Source: Prochlorococcus sp. AG-402-N10 | GTDB taxonomy: Bacteria; Cyanobacteriota; Cyanobacteriia; PCC-6307; Cyanobiaceae | NCBI GenBank assembly: GCA_003216465.1 | Contig: QCIU01000004.1 | Location: 1 to 64,000 of the forward strand | Reading direction: 5' to 3' | DNA: 64,000 nucleotides | Part shown: positions 1 to 10,516 of the stretch, in pieces | Layout: each line of letters begins with the position of its first letter | Numbering within the stretch: the stretch's first letter is position 1 | Program-made: the position numbers and the translations under genes | The notes under the pieces: model-generated | Database searches by the model: none | What the model was told of the DNA's origin: nothing | What the model saw: the letters and a program-made list of their open reading frames with translations, nothing else

Positions 1-101
1 ACAAATAAAACTAGTTTAGCTGAGTTTTTTGTTTGACCTAATATTTTATTTTCATTGCCGGTAATTAATTTTTTGCGTTTTTGTGATTTTTTTTTCTTCA
101 T
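1..101 (-). CDS. Partial small lysine-rich ORF running off the window start (MKKKKSQKRKKLITGNENKILGQTKNSAKLVLF...)
   Basis: Open frame from ATG at 101..99 on the minus strand to the window edge; no homology recognised. Confidence 0.3.
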   Translation of the reverse strand, partial: MKKKKSQKRKKLITGNENKILGQTKNSAKLVLF

Positions 102-238
102 AAAATGTATTTTACAATATACTTTCTGCCTTATTAAAAATATAAATTAATTTTGCTGTACAATTTAGCATTGCTTGGAAATCATTATGGGAAGAGTAAA
201 ATCATAATCATGTATAATTACTATGTTAATTAATTAAT

Positions 239-445
239 ATGAGTGCATCTAAAAGAGAAGAAGTAAGTTCACATTTAAGGCACATAAGGCTAGAACTTAG
301 AGAGATGCATCAAATGCTTTTAAAAGATGATTTATTGCCAGATCTTAACGAGGCAAAGGAAGTACATGCTCAGCTTGATGCACTTTATGAATTATTATCT
401 GATAAAAGAAAAAAGAAAGTTAAAAATGAATTTGAAAATTTTTAA
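239..445 (+). CDS. Small conserved-type hypothetical protein; paralogue of the ORF at 1717..1893(-)
   Basis: 68-aa ORF; shares the pattern HLxxxRLxLxxMHxxxxKxxLLPxxxE with the 58-aa ORF on the minus strand. Confidence 0.65.
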   Translation: MSASKREEVSSHLRHIRLELREMHQMLLKDDLLPDLNEAKEVHAQLDALYELLSDKRKKKVKNEFENF

Positions 446-473
446 GTTTTGCAAATTTTGATAATTTTTAAGA

Positions 474-662
474 TTAGGTGCTGATTGATTCTATTTTTTT
501 GCGCTTATCATGCATTATTTCTAGTTGATTGTAAATTTCTTTTATTTGTATTTGTAATACATCAGTCGAGCTGATATTACTTAAAGATTCCATAGCTGAT
601 AAAAGACTATCCTTAGCCTCTATCAAATGTCTGCATTCTTTACTACCCGCTTCGTAAGACAT
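474..662 (-). CDS. Small hypothetical protein
   Basis: 62-aa ORF, coiled-coil-like composition. Confidence 0.5.
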   Translation of the reverse strand: MSYEAGSKECRHLIEAKDSLLSAMESLSNISSTDVLQIQIKEIYNQLEIMHDKRKKIESIST

Positions 663-807
663 GATTTAAAATTATAATTATTATAAATACAGACAAAATT
701 GTTCAGTATTGCTTGATACTTTTAGCATATTAAATGGTTATTAATGTTATATGTAATACAAAAGAATACAAATAAGTTACTAATATTTACTTAATAGCAA
801 AAATTTA

Positions 808-990
808 ATGAGAGAAGATTCTAAAGATTATAGATTTTGTATAAATATAGCAATAGATAACGCTAAGAATAGAATTAAATTAGTTGACGAAAAAGATAAA
901 AATTGTCTTATAGAAGAATACGAAGAATGGATAAAAGATGGGTTTAACGATCAATCAGTTTTATTACTTAGAGAAGATCCAATAATATAA
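808..990 (+). CDS. Small acidic hypothetical protein
   Basis: 60-aa ORF in a non-overlapping intergenic slot. Confidence 0.5.
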   Translation: MREDSKDYRFCINIAIDNAKNRIKLVDEKDKNCLIEEYEEWIKDGFNDQSVLLLREDPII

Positions 991-1011
991 AAATATTCAT
1001 AATTAATTTAT

Positions 1012-1107
1012 TTAATTTTTAACATTCGAAGTCACTTTAAGTAACAAATATAAACTAATAATAAAAAAAATAATAAGAATTATTGTTAGCGAAGAAAAAT
1101 TAGGCAT
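1012..1107 (-). CDS. Putative 31-aa single-TM mini-protein (MPNFSSLTIILIIFFIISLYLLLKVTSNVKN)
   Basis: Complete ATG-TAA ORF with one clear hydrophobic helix; not in the ORF track because it is <60 aa. Confidence 0.3.
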   Translation of the reverse strand: MPNFSSLTIILIIFFIISLYLLLKVTSNVKN

Positions 1108-1318
1108 TTTATATATATTTTTTTTAATTTATTTTAGTTATAAACTATTTTAACAAATGATTATTTGTAGAAATTCAATATTAACTATTATTTATTAAGA
1201 AACTAATGAATTTACTAAATTCTTCTTTATCTAAATTTATTTTTTTTGATTTATATTTTTTTAATTTATTGAATATTAAATTTTTAAAGTGGTCTATTTT
1301 TGATTGCATTATTTTTAA

Positions 1319-1666
1319 TTATTTCTCTAATAAATAAATTTTTTCTATACCAATTTTATCAGGCATAGTTATTTTACAGCCTTTATCTTTTTCTAAATTG
1401 CAATCTTTACTAGCAGGGAATGACTTCCAGGAACAAATTTTTTCTTCTGAAGATTCTTCAACAATTATCCATCCATCATTGAGAAATTTTGTAACGTCAC
1501 CCTCTCCACAAGAAACTCTTATTTCCATCGTGCTTTTTTCAATAACTTCATCACTTTGTGGGTCTTCTGAATCTTTTAATAAAGTTTCTTTATTTACTTC
1601 TGTTTTGCAACCAGTTAAAGACAATAATAATAAAAGAATTTGACTAAATCTTATTAATTTATTCAT
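1319..1666 (-). CDS. Putative lipoprotein of unknown function
   Basis: N-terminus MNKLIRFSQILLLLLSLTGC is a signal peptide with lipobox (LTGC). Confidence 0.6.
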   Translation of the reverse strand: MNKLIRFSQILLLLLSLTGCKTEVNKETLLKDSEDPQSDEVIEKSTMEIRVSCGEGDVTKFLNDGWIIVEESSEEKICSWKSFPASKDCNLEKDKGCKITMPDKIGIEKIYLLEK

Positions 1667-1716
1667 TTAATTAAGAGTCTTTGGAGGGCATTTCTTTATT
1701 TCTAATAAATAATCTT

Positions 1717-1893
1717 TTATTTTGATTCTATTACTTTTAGCAATTGATCCATTTTATTCATTAATATCCTAACTTCATCCGGCTCTGGAAGCAACAATTC
1801 TTTTGTCACTGAAAGGTGCATTTTTTTTAAATCAAGTCTTAGATCTTTTAAATGCATTTTTACATTTTCCTTCTTTTGTATTACATCAGTCAT
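1717..1893 (-). CDS. Small hypothetical protein (MTDVIQKKENVKMHLKDLRLDLKKMHLSVTKELLLPEPDEVRILMNKMDQLLKVIESK), paralogue of 239..445
   Basis: 58-aa ATG-TAA ORF translated by eye; clear pattern match to the 239..445 product; absent from the ORF track (<60 aa). Confidence 0.55.
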   Translation of the reverse strand: MTDVIQKKENVKMHLKDLRLDLKKMHLSVTKELLLPEPDEVRILMNKMDQLLKVIESK

Positions 1894-1986
1894 GAAAAAA
1901 AATAATTTAAAATCAAATCAAATTAATTTTTAAATTATAGTGGTATTAGACATTTTTTTGGGATAATTTAGAAATTAATAATGTGA

Positions 1987-2424
1987 TTATTTTTTGATTT
2001 CTTTTATTTCATAGATCTCCTTTCCTCCATTGCAAAAATTTGTAGATAACATCCTTATCTGTTTTCTATTTATTTTGATAAGATTTTTATTTTCTTTTAT
2101 GTAATTTTTAGCAATAGCTTCACAGTCTAATTTTGATTTGGAATATTTAACTAATGGATAAAAATAAGCTAGTAATGTAAAACCAAAAAAAAGAGTAAAT
2201 ATTAGTCTTTTTTCATTTTTGATTAGTTGTGAACTTTTTTTCTTAGATTTTAATATTTTAATCAGCCATTTATCTGGCAAACCTAATTGAACAAATAATA
2301 ATTCTACCCACCATGGAAGAGATTTATCTTTTTCATGATTTGAGGTTTTAGAACCATTAAATTTTTTTGTATCAAAGGTTTTATTTTTTATACCTTTTGC
2401 CTGTCTGGATTCTTTTTTCTCCAT
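1987..2424 (-). CDS. Hypothetical protein with one predicted TM helix
   Basis: 145-aa ORF, hydrophobic segment LIFTLFFGFTLLAYFYPLV. Confidence 0.5.
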   Translation of the reverse strand: MEKKESRQAKGIKNKTFDTKKFNGSKTSNHEKDKSLPWWVELLFVQLGLPDKWLIKILKSKKKSSQLIKNEKRLIFTLFFGFTLLAYFYPLVKYSKSKLDCEAIAKNYIKENKNLIKINRKQIRMLSTNFCNGGKEIYEIKEIKK

Positions 2425-2548
2425 ATTATCAAATTTACTTATTTGGAATATAGTAGTTTTATTTTGATTTGAAAACTATATTTTTATTTTTAAAATTATC
2501 CATAAACATGTTTATTGTTAATTAGTTATTTAAATATATAAATTAATA

Positions 2549-2818
2549 ATGGCAAAAAAAAGAAGAAAGTTAAATAAAGATTTCGAGAAGAAAATTTATT
2601 CATCAAAAAAAAATGTTGAATTAGTGCTGGCAAAAATCTATGACATTGATGATGAAGATATCCAGAAAGAATATATGACCGCCTTCAATGGAGTTGTAAA
2701 TATTTATGACCAATTAAAAACTGATTATGAACTAATTGGATTCAATGATAATTCTGAAAAATTGATAAAGGCCTATAACGATGCCTTTAATTCATTTGAA
2801 TCAGAATTTGAAATTTAA
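2549..2818 (+). CDS. Small hypothetical protein
   Basis: 89-aa ORF, no recognised domain. Confidence 0.5.
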   Translation: MAKKRRKLNKDFEKKIYSSKKNVELVLAKIYDIDDEDIQKEYMTAFNGVVNIYDQLKTDYELIGFNDNSEKLIKAYNDAFNSFESEFEI

Positions 2819-2826
2819 AATTCTGA

Positions 2827-3033
2827 TTACTTTTTGAAAGGAATTACAGGTATTTCGATTTGATTACCCTTTAATAAGTTAAGATTTTTTAACTTCAATT
2901 CTTTAATACAAGTCGATCTCTTTTTCTTTCTTTGACACATTTCTTTGATTTGATAATCAGAAAGTGAATAAGCCTTATCAAGATTGAAATTTGTAAGTAA
3001 CAAAAATAAAAGTATATTAAGAAATAATTTCAT
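2827..3033 (-). CDS. Small secreted hypothetical protein
   Basis: Within ORF 2827..3087; internal ATG gives MKLFLNILLFLLLTNFNLDKAYS, a good signal peptide, followed by a short basic domain with two Cys. Confidence 0.45.
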   Translation of the reverse strand: MKLFLNILLFLLLTNFNLDKAYSLSDYQIKEMCQRKKKRSTCIKELKLKNLNLLKGNQIEIPVIPFKK

Positions 3034-3089
3034 TTTTTTTTTGATCTTTTGTCTCTTTTCAGAAAAACTAAAAATATATGTATTCAACC

Positions 3090-3368
3090 TTAGCCAGATT
3101 TACAAACATCTAAAAGCTTTTTTAATTCATCTTTACTTAAGTCTGTTGAAATGAAAACTTCCTGAGCAGTTTGCCCTTTTCTTGCAATGGCTTTATAACC
3201 ATTAATCGTCTTTACTGAAACTCTAATAACTAAGCTTGAGGACCTGCCTCTCGCTTTTGATATTATTGCAGGAGTAACAGTTTTAATATTTATGTTAGAG
3301 GCTAGTTTTTGTAAAACTGGTATTAAACCTTCAATATGTGTACTATGATTTAAAACTACTCTTCCCAA
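3090..3368 (-). CDS. DUF2103-like small protein (putative metal-binding protein)
   Basis: MGRVVLNHSTHIEGLIPVLQKLA... resembles the cyanobacterial DUF2103 family. Confidence 0.65.
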   Translation of the reverse strand: MGRVVLNHSTHIEGLIPVLQKLASNINIKTVTPAIISKARGRSSSLVIRVSVKTINGYKAIARKGQTAQEVFISTDLSKDELKKLLDVCKSG

Positions 3369-3501
3369 AGCTACTTAACATTGTATTAATATTGTATTTA
3401 ATTAAATTTGAAATTGAGAAATTAAATTTTATTTGAGAATTTGACTAAAAACAAAATTAACATATAAGTTCTGTTATATTAAGTCTACTTATTAAATTAA
3501 G

Positions 3502-3603
3502 ATGATCTTTCAATTAGGTTGGGCTGCATTAGCCGCAATTTTTACTTTTTCAATTGCTATGGTTGTCTGGGGTAGAAATGGTGACGGTTCTATTGATATA
3601 TGA
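3502..3603 (+). CDS. petN: Cytochrome b6-f complex subunit PetN
   Basis: Translated by eye: [33 protein letters not shown]; matches the PetN signature GWAAL...FTFS...VVWGRNG; missed by the ORF track because it is 33 aa. Confidence 0.93.
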   Translation: MIFQLGWAALAAIFTFSIAMVVWGRNGDGSIDI

Positions 3604-3742
3604 TTTCTTTTCTTTAACATACGAACTTTATTTAAATAAATTTCTTATTTTTTCATCTTTCAGTTTACTTATACTAATTACCATCTCCGTAATATACATT
3701 TCTTTTATTTCTTGGAAAGATAAGAAAAGGAAAGGTGAATGA
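3554..3742 (+). CDS. Small membrane protein overlapping petN out of frame (true start uncertain)
   Basis: 62-aa ORF with hydrophobic segment [23 protein letters not shown]; its 5' part overlaps petN in another frame. Confidence 0.4.
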   Translation: MLWLSGVEMVTVLLIYDFFSLTYELYLNKFLIFSSFSLLILITISVIYISFISWKDKKRKGE

Positions 3743-3756
3743 ATTTTTTTTAAAAA

Positions 3757-4410
3757 TTATTTGCTCTCTTTTTTCTTGTTTTGTATTTTTGCTTCTTGAA
3801 GAAGTTCTTTTGCTTGTTCCATTTTCATAATGCTGCTTTTATAAATGCCAATATCTTTTTCTGCTTTATTAACTGATAAATTTAAATTATTAACTATGTC
3901 AGAAATAACTTTATTTTTCTCAGAATCCTTTAGTCGATTGAAATCAGTTGCATTAGAAGTAATTAAATAAATACCTAAATTCAATATCCTTGAGGAGTAT
4001 AGATTAGAATTATTTTTTTCTTTTAATAAAATAGAAATTTCTTTTAATGATTTTTCTTTATAGTCTTCAAGTGTTTTCTTAGAAATTTCTTTTATTTTTG
4101 AAGGTTCAAAATTTGAAGAATTACATAATGATTCAAAAAGAAGTACTAAATGCTCCTCTGGCTTATAATCTTTTGTTAATTCTTTGAATGTTTCTGTAAG
4201 ACCAACACAAAATAAATTATCTTGAATAAATTCATTTTGGTGATTTAAAAGATTCAGTTCAACAAGCATTTCATCAACTATCCTTTTATATATCCCTGGA
4301 ATTACGTAAGGAAATTGTTCATGAAATAACTTTTTGCTATCTGAGACAGTCAATTTTTCTTTCAATTTTTTATATGTAAACCTTAATAACCATAGCGTAT
4401 GTTGACTCAA
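3757..4410 (-). CDS. thf1: Thf1/Psb29 photosystem II biogenesis protein (probable start at the TTG 4365..4363, giving [14 protein letters not shown]...)
   Basis: [36 protein letters not shown] motif typical of Thf1/Psp29. Confidence 0.9.
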   Translation of the reverse strand: MSQHTLWLLRFTYKKLKEKLTVSDSKKLFHEQFPYVIPGIYKRIVDEMLVELNLLNHQNEFIQDNLFCVGLTETFKELTKDYKPEEHLVLLFESLCNSSNFEPSKIKEISKKTLEDYKEKSLKEISILLKEKNNSNLYSSRILNLGIYLITSNATDFNRLKDSEKNKVISDIVNNLNLSVNKAEKDIGIYKSSIMKMEQAKELLQEAKIQNKKKESK

Positions 4411-4445
4411 TATCGTTAAGATCTAATAAACAGATAAATATTATT

Positions 4446-5036
4446 ATGATCCCTTTAGTTTTGGAAGAATCTGGTGGAAGTGAAAGAGTATTTGATATTT
4501 ACTCAAGACTTTTGAGGGAGAGGATAATATTTTTAGGTGAACAAGTTACCAGTGATACTGCAAATAGAATAGTTGCCCAACTACTTTTTCTTGAGGCAGA
4601 GGATCCTGAAAAAGATATTTATATGTATATAAATTCACCTGGAGGGTCTGTTTATGACGGTTTAGGTATTTTTGATACTATGCAACATGTAAAACCTGAT
4701 ATTCATACTGTTTGTGTTGGCCTTGCAGCAAGTATGGGTGCTTTTTTACTTGCGGCAGGAACTAAAGGTAAAAGAAGTAGTCTTAGACACTCAAGGATAA
4801 TGATTCATCAACCACTTGGTGGAGCAAGAGGTCAAGCAAGCGATATAAGAATTCAAGCAAATGAAATATTATATTTAAAAGAACGTTTAAATTCAGAATT
4901 ATCAGAAAGAACTGGCAAAGAACTTGAAACTATTAAAGAAGATACAGATAGAGATTTTTATATGTCACCTCAAGAAGCCGTTGATTATGGCTTAATAGAT
5001 TTAGTTTTAGACAAAAAACCTATACGCGGAACTTAA
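4446..5036 (+). CDS. clpP: ATP-dependent Clp protease proteolytic subunit
   Basis: [33 protein letters not shown] (catalytic Ser), [10 protein letters not shown] (catalytic His). Confidence 0.97.
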   Translation: MIPLVLEESGGSERVFDIYSRLLRERIIFLGEQVTSDTANRIVAQLLFLEAEDPEKDIYMYINSPGGSVYDGLGIFDTMQHVKPDIHTVCVGLAASMGAFLLAAGTKGKRSSLRHSRIMIHQPLGGARGQASDIRIQANEILYLKERLNSELSERTGKELETIKEDTDRDFYMSPQEAVDYGLIDLVLDKKPIRGT

Positions 5037-6946
5037 TTTAATAATTGTGGAGTTCTCTCTTTCTCAGGAATATTTGTGTATTCAGAAAGTATTTTAACGA
5101 ATTCTTCTCCATCTAAAGTTTCTTTCTCTATTAAAAGATCTACTAATTTATCCATTGCCTCTCTATTTTTACTAATTATAGAAAAAGTTTCCTTATAACA
5201 ATCTTTAACCATAACTCTTACACTTTCATCAATTTGTTTGGATATAGAGTCTGAAACTTCGCTTCTTGTCATTAAATCTCTCCCTACAAAAACTTCTTGA
5301 TTGCCACTTTCAAGTGCTATTGGGCCTAATTCACTCATCCCAAATCTCGTAACCATTTGTCTCGCCATTGAAGCAACTTGTTGAAAGTCTCCTCCAGCTC
5401 CAGTTGTTATTTCACCTCTACCGAAGACAACATCCTCTGCAGCTCTTCCTCCTAGAGCACCCATTATCCTTGCTTTTAAATTTGCTCTGCTTACAAGAGA
5501 TTGATCATCATCGGGAGTAAACCAAGTGAGCCCTTTTGCTTGTCCTCTTGGAATCACAGTTACTTTCTGAACAGGATCATGAGCTTTTACTAATGTACCT
5601 ATAATTGCATGTCCAACTTCATGGTAAGCAATTAATCTTTTACTTCTCCCATCTGTTAATGGGGAACCTTCCATTCCTGCAACAATTCTATCAACGGAAT
5701 CATCTATCTCTAGTATGCTAATTGAATTTTTTCTTCTTCTTGCTGTTAAAATCGCGGCCTCATTTAATAGATTTGCTAAATCTGCACCAGTAAAACCTGG
5801 AGTTCTTCTTGCAATACTTTCTAAAGTTAAATCTTCTTGGAGTGTTTTATTTTTTGCGTGAACTTCAAGAATTGATAATCTTCCTTTAATATCCGGAGCA
5901 TCTACTGTAACTTGTCGATCAAATCTTCCTGGCCTCATTAAAGCTGAATCCAAAACGTCTGGACGGTTCGTGGCAGCAATAATAATTATCCCGCTATTTC
6001 CTTCAAATCCATCCATTTCTGTTAGGAGCTGATTTAGTGTTTGTTCCCTTTCGTCATTACCTCCACCAATGCCAGCCCCTCTTTGTCTTCCAACTGCGTC
6101 AATTTCATCAATAAAGATTAAGCATGGACTATTTTCTTTAGCCTTTTTGAAAAGATCTCTAACTCTACTAGCACCTACTCCTACAAACATTTCAACGAAT
6201 TCTGAACCTGCAAGAGAGAAGAATGGAACTCCTGCCTCTCCAGCAATTGCTTTGGCTAAAAGCGTTTTACCAGTTCCTGGAGGACCAACGAGTAAAACCC
6301 CCTTAGGTATACGTGCACCTACTGAAGTAAATTTTTCTGGTTTTTTTAGAAATGTTACTACCTCTTCTAAATCTTCTTTTGCCTCATTTACTCCTGCAAC
6401 ATCATCAAAAACTACTCCGGTATTTGCATCCATAGCAAATCTGGCTTTAGATTTGCCAAATTGCATCGCTTGTCCAGGGCCACCAGGCATACCATTAGAT
6501 CTTCTGGCTAACAGAATTAAACCACCTATTAAAATTGCAGGAAAAAGAAGATTACCTAGAATTCCTAAAGCTGGTGGAGCTGATTTAATAGGATGAACAT
6601 CAAAACTTATCCCTTCACTTTTGAGATTATTTATTAACTCAGGAGTTAATCCTGGTAAATCTACTCTTAATCTTTGAACTTTATTATCTAAATCAGAATC
6701 TATAGTCTCAACAACGGCATTCCTACCACCATCAAAAATGTCTACCGATGTAACTCTGCCTGATTCAATATAATCTAAAAATCTACCATAACTAATTCTT
6801 GCTACTGCAGAATTCTTTGGTGCTACCGTAGTCCCATTAGATTTTAAATTATCAATATTACTTGTCGAAAGAAATTGATATGAGAGAGCTATAACTAATA
6901 TTATTGGAAGAGCCCATAAGATTATAGTTTTGAGTTTTTGATTCAT
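5033..6946 (-). CDS. ftsH: ATP-dependent zinc metalloprotease FtsH
   Basis: AAA+ Walker [12 protein letters not shown] region, HEVGH zinc motif, N-terminal TM. Confidence 0.98.
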   Translation of the reverse strand: MNQKLKTIILWALPIILVIALSYQFLSTSNIDNLKSNGTTVAPKNSAVARISYGRFLDYIESGRVTSVDIFDGGRNAVVETIDSDLDNKVQRLRVDLPGLTPELINNLKSEGISFDVHPIKSAPPALGILGNLLFPAILIGGLILLARRSNGMPGGPGQAMQFGKSKARFAMDANTGVVFDDVAGVNEAKEDLEEVVTFLKKPEKFTSVGARIPKGVLLVGPPGTGKTLLAKAIAGEAGVPFFSLAGSEFVEMFVGVGASRVRDLFKKAKENSPCLIFIDEIDAVGRQRGAGIGGGNDEREQTLNQLLTEMDGFEGNSGIIIIAATNRPDVLDSALMRPGRFDRQVTVDAPDIKGRLSILEVHAKNKTLQEDLTLESIARRTPGFTGADLANLLNEAAILTARRRKNSISILEIDDSVDRIVAGMEGSPLTDGRSKRLIAYHEVGHAIIGTLVKAHDPVQKVTVIPRGQAKGLTWFTPDDDQSLVSRANLKARIMGALGGRAAEDVVFGRGEITTGAGGDFQQVASMARQMVTRFGMSELGPIALESGNQEVFVGRDLMTRSEVSDSISKQIDESVRVMVKDCYKETFSIISKNREAMDKLVDLLIEKETLDGEEFVKILSEYTNIPEKERTPQLLN

Positions 6947-7036
6947 TAATAAATTTCACACAATTTTTTTAGATTCTAGAATGAAACGATGCATTTCGTT
7001 GATATTTTTTTTTAGAATATTTTTATATAGTAGATT

Positions 7037-7270
7037 ATGTATAAACTATCTAACTTAAGCATGAGATTTAATATAAACGATAAAGTTAAGCTTATAGTTC
7101 CCTTATCTTATCTCAAAACATCAGACAATATGCCAATGCTTAGGCCTCCTGATTTAGTAGCTATTGACGAAGTTGGAGAAGTAATATCAATAAAATCTCT
7201 TGATACTGTTGAAATTAAATTCAGAAGAGGTTCTTTTTTGATTGATACTAACAAAATTGAAAAAATATAA
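7037..7270 (+). CDS. sipA: SipA-like (DUF3148) regulatory protein; start probably the ATG at 7061
   Basis: MPMLRPPDLVAIDEVGEV...FRRGSFLIDTNKIE resembles SipA/DUF3148. Confidence 0.75.
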   Translation: MYKLSNLSMRFNINDKVKLIVPLSYLKTSDNMPMLRPPDLVAIDEVGEVISIKSLDTVEIKFRRGSFLIDTNKIEKI

Positions 7271-7272
7271 TT

Positions 7273-8490
7273 TTAAAAATTTCTTATCCAAAGTTTATTA
7301 ATTTCATTACATATTTTTTCATCTCCATATATGCTTAAGAAAGGTTTAGAAAAATACTTTCTGGATATTTTCAAAATATCTTCAGAATTAACATTTTCAA
7401 TATTTTTAAGACAATTAATATCAAAATTTGGATCTAAATCATATCCAATCAATTGGATTCTCCTTTGTAAAATTTCTTCTAAAGTTTGGCTAGAGATTAA
7501 CAACGAACTTTTTAATTTTACTTTTGCCAAAGTAATATCCTTTTCGTCAATTAAAGTTGAGACAAATTCATGCCATAATTCGGTTAAAATCTTGAATGCT
7601 AGAATTGCATTTTTATTTGAAACAGATAGGTAAATTAAAAAAGGTGCTTTTTCTTTCCTAGAAGGGTTATAAATTCCAACATCATAAGTTAAACCATTCT
7701 TCTCTCTAAATAATTTAAACAATACTGAGCTCATGCCGTAAGAGAGGTGCGATTCTAAAACTTTCAAGGGTAAGTATTCATTACTTGATTGTGGACATGT
7801 TTGATTTCCTATCATTAGTATTATTTGATTGGAATTTTGATAAGTACTTACATACCTTTTGGAAATATTTAATTTTAAGTAAGTAGAATTAAATTTATTT
7901 TTAAGTATTTTTTGATTAGATAGCTTTAAAAAGCTATCATTAATTTTAGAATTATTTGAAATGAGATATTTTTTTCTATTTTTAAATTTTTGATATTCAC
8001 CTAGAATATCTTTATGGGTAAATTTTGAAACATCTTCTTCATAACCCGAAGAATTATATGCATAGGGATGATCTTTATAAACAATTTTTCTCCATTTTTC
8101 AAAAGCAATATTGAAAGGGTTTTCTTTATCCTTTTTTAAAGAATCAATAGTTGATTCTTTTACCCTTTTGAATTGGCTCTCTAAAAGAAGTGGACTATTA
8201 ATTATTTTATCCAATAATGGAAAGAGTTTATAAAAATGCTCATCTAAAGATTTTAGACTTATTAACATTCCATCCTCAAGTGTCTCAAGATTTAATTCTG
8301 CTCCATGAGAATCTATATATTCCGAAAACTCTAAATTTTTAAAACCTTTACATCCTCTGCTAATTAATGAACAAAGAATTTGATTTAACCCTTTTTTACC
8401 TGCAACATCTAAATAACTCCCACCATTTATCCAAACTATTGCAATTGAAAAATTTCTATGAGCCCTTGCTTGAAAATCCTTTTGCATCAT
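7273..8490 (-). CDS. M16 family peptidase-like protein lacking the HxxEH motif
   Basis: M16 fold pattern (GLNQILCSLISRGCKG in place of HLLEH); adjacent to a second M16 gene. Confidence 0.88.
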   Translation of the reverse strand: MMQKDFQARAHRNFSIAIVWINGGSYLDVAGKKGLNQILCSLISRGCKGFKNLEFSEYIDSHGAELNLETLEDGMLISLKSLDEHFYKLFPLLDKIINSPLLLESQFKRVKESTIDSLKKDKENPFNIAFEKWRKIVYKDHPYAYNSSGYEEDVSKFTHKDILGEYQKFKNRKKYLISNNSKINDSFLKLSNQKILKNKFNSTYLKLNISKRYVSTYQNSNQIILMIGNQTCPQSSNEYLPLKVLESHLSYGMSSVLFKLFREKNGLTYDVGIYNPSRKEKAPFLIYLSVSNKNAILAFKILTELWHEFVSTLIDEKDITLAKVKLKSSLLISSQTLEEILQRRIQLIGYDLDPNFDINCLKNIENVNSEDILKISRKYFSKPFLSIYGDEKICNEINKLWIRNF

Positions 8491-9740
8491 TTACTTTTGG
8501 ATGCAATTAATGTAAATTTATCTCTAGTCAAATAATTAATGATTTCTCTAAAGGTAGTTAAATTATTCCAGTAAGCTAAGTGATTATCTAAGTCTTTTAA
8601 GGAATTCTTTCTACTCCATAAAAGCTCATTTCCAAAAAATGAAGTAAGTTGCGTTGAAGTCTCTAAATTAAAGATATAGTTGCTTTTTACAATAGTTATT
8701 GCTTTTTTTAGTTCAATTAAATTGATATTTTTAAGACTTACTACTTCTTCAAGTATTTTATTTATTTCTTCTTCTGATTTTTTTAAATTTTTTTGATCAC
8801 AACAGGCTTCGATGATAAGCAAACCACCTAGTTCGCCAGCATTTAGATCTACATATATTGATTGAACTAGATTCTTTTTTTCTTTTAAAACTTTAACTAA
8901 TCTGCTATTTCTTCCTGCAGATAGCATTGAAGCTAGAATTTCAAACCCAATATTTATACGGTGATTCTTAAGACTGGGAATACTCCAAGCCATAAATATT
9001 CTTGAAAATTCAATATTATCAAAATCAATTTCTTCTCTTCCAGTTCTTGAGATTGGAAGTAATTCATTCTTATAATTATTAGTTTGACAATGCACAAACT
9101 TATTTAGATGAGAAAAGTTATTTTCATAATGTTTTTCAAAAGTTTTCTTGGAGAGATTTCCAGCAATTGCAATACAAAAATTATTATTTTTATAGTGGTT
9201 TTTGTGGAATTTTTCTAGATCAGCTATTTCTAATGATTGAACATCTTTTTCGGTTCCTAATATTGTTTTTCCATAATTATTTTCCTTCCATACCCTGCTC
9301 AAGAAATAATTAAAAAGCTTTTCATCAGGCTGGTCATTTTGTTGTTTTATTTCATCAATGACAACACTTTTCTCTTTCTCAAATTCATTAATATTAATAC
9401 TTGGAGATAAAACAATGTTTGTCAAAAGAGCTAGTGATTCTTTAAAGTTATTATTTGGAATAAGAACATAGTAATGTGCATCATCATATCCAGTTGAAGC
9501 ATTACTTATCCCACCAAGAGATTCGATTTTATGATCAAATTCTCCTGGCATTAATTTATTACTACCTTTAAAAATCATATGTTCTAATAAATGAGCAGCC
9601 CCACTCTTGTCTGATTCTTCAAAAGCAGATCCTGCTTTAAACCAAAAGTCTATACAGATTAGAGGCAAATCTTTATTTTCCACAAATACACATTTAGGTT
9701 TGCTTGAATGGTTATAGTAATTAATTTCTCCTACGTACAT
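8487..9740 (-). CDS. M16 family zinc peptidase
   Basis: GAAHLLEHMIFKGS (HxxEH) and EKSVVIDEIKQQ. Confidence 0.95.
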   Translation of the reverse strand: MYVGEINYYNHSSKPKCVFVENKDLPLICIDFWFKAGSAFEESDKSGAAHLLEHMIFKGSNKLMPGEFDHKIESLGGISNASTGYDDAHYYVLIPNNNFKESLALLTNIVLSPSININEFEKEKSVVIDEIKQQNDQPDEKLFNYFLSRVWKENNYGKTILGTEKDVQSLEIADLEKFHKNHYKNNNFCIAIAGNLSKKTFEKHYENNFSHLNKFVHCQTNNYKNELLPISRTGREEIDFDNIEFSRIFMAWSIPSLKNHRINIGFEILASMLSAGRNSRLVKVLKEKKNLVQSIYVDLNAGELGGLLIIEACCDQKNLKKSEEEINKILEEVVSLKNINLIELKKAITIVKSNYIFNLETSTQLTSFFGNELLWSRKNSLKDLDNHLAYWNNLTTFREIINYLTRDKFTLIASKSK

Positions 9741-9781
9741 TGAAATTCATTTCTTATTCTTTATTTTGATACCTTTTACTC

Positions 9782-10516
9782 TTGTTGTCTGAATCTTTAA
9801 CCAAAACTAAAATAATTGATCCTCTTATTTTGACTTTAGTACAAAATATAAGAGGTCATAGGTCTAAGCTCAAAAACCTTAAGTCCATAAAAATAGATCC
9901 TAATCTAATAAATATAATTTCCAATGAGGAAGGCAAGGAGTTATATATAGAAAATGAATTTCATAAAGCAAAAGGATTTAGAAAACTACATATTGAGATG
10001 GCTGAGTTTTCAAAACGTCTTAAGATTTTACACTGTGTCTTTTTCCCCGACCCTAAGTATGATATCCCAATATTTGGAATGGATTTAGTTAAAGTTAATG
10101 AAGTTGTTTCTGCTGCCATAGTTGATTTATCCCCTTCATCAATGAACCAAAATATAAAATACGATAAATTATTATTTAACATTGATAAAAGTGTTTTTGA
10201 AACCGAAAGGGAAATTCCCGGATGGGGAGATATTTTCTCTGAAAATGTATTTTTTGCTTCTTTAAAAAATGAAAATGAAAAAAATGCTTTTTGTAAAATA
10301 GTTGATCATTATCTTTTGATATTAATAAAATTAAGTGAAAGCGCCAGTCCTGATTATGATCAAGAAATAATTGAAGAAAGAATAAATTATCAAAAAAATT
10401 ATTGTATTCAGCAAATGAAAAATGAAAAAACCAGTTTGGTTCTGCTTAAATATTTTGACAAAAAATGGGTTGATAACTATATCAAAAAAGTATTATTTGA
10501 TTATCAATGTCTTTAA
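9782..10516 (+). CDS. pcyA: Phycocyanobilin:ferredoxin oxidoreductase
   Basis: [38 protein letters not shown] is typical of PcyA. Confidence 0.95.
   Translation: MLSESLTKTKIIDPLILTLVQNIRGHRSKLKNLKSIKIDPNLINIISNEEGKELYIENEFHKAKGFRKLHIEMAEFSKRLKILHCVFFPDPKYDIPIFGMDLVKVNEVVSAAIVDLSPSSMNQNIKYDKLLFNIDKSVFETEREIPGWGDIFSENVFFASLKNENEKNAFCKIVDHYLLILIKLSESASPDYDQEIIEERINYQKNYCIQQMKNEKTSLVLLKYFDKKWVDNYIKKVLFDYQCL

Noticed and set aside
1398-1643. 81-aa plus-strand ORF
   Set aside because: Antisense to the lipoprotein ORF, which has a convincing signal peptide and lipobox
6069-6596. 175-aa plus-strand ORF
   Set aside because: Antisense to ftsH AAA domain; low-complexity Pro/Ala/Ser translation, typical shadow ORF
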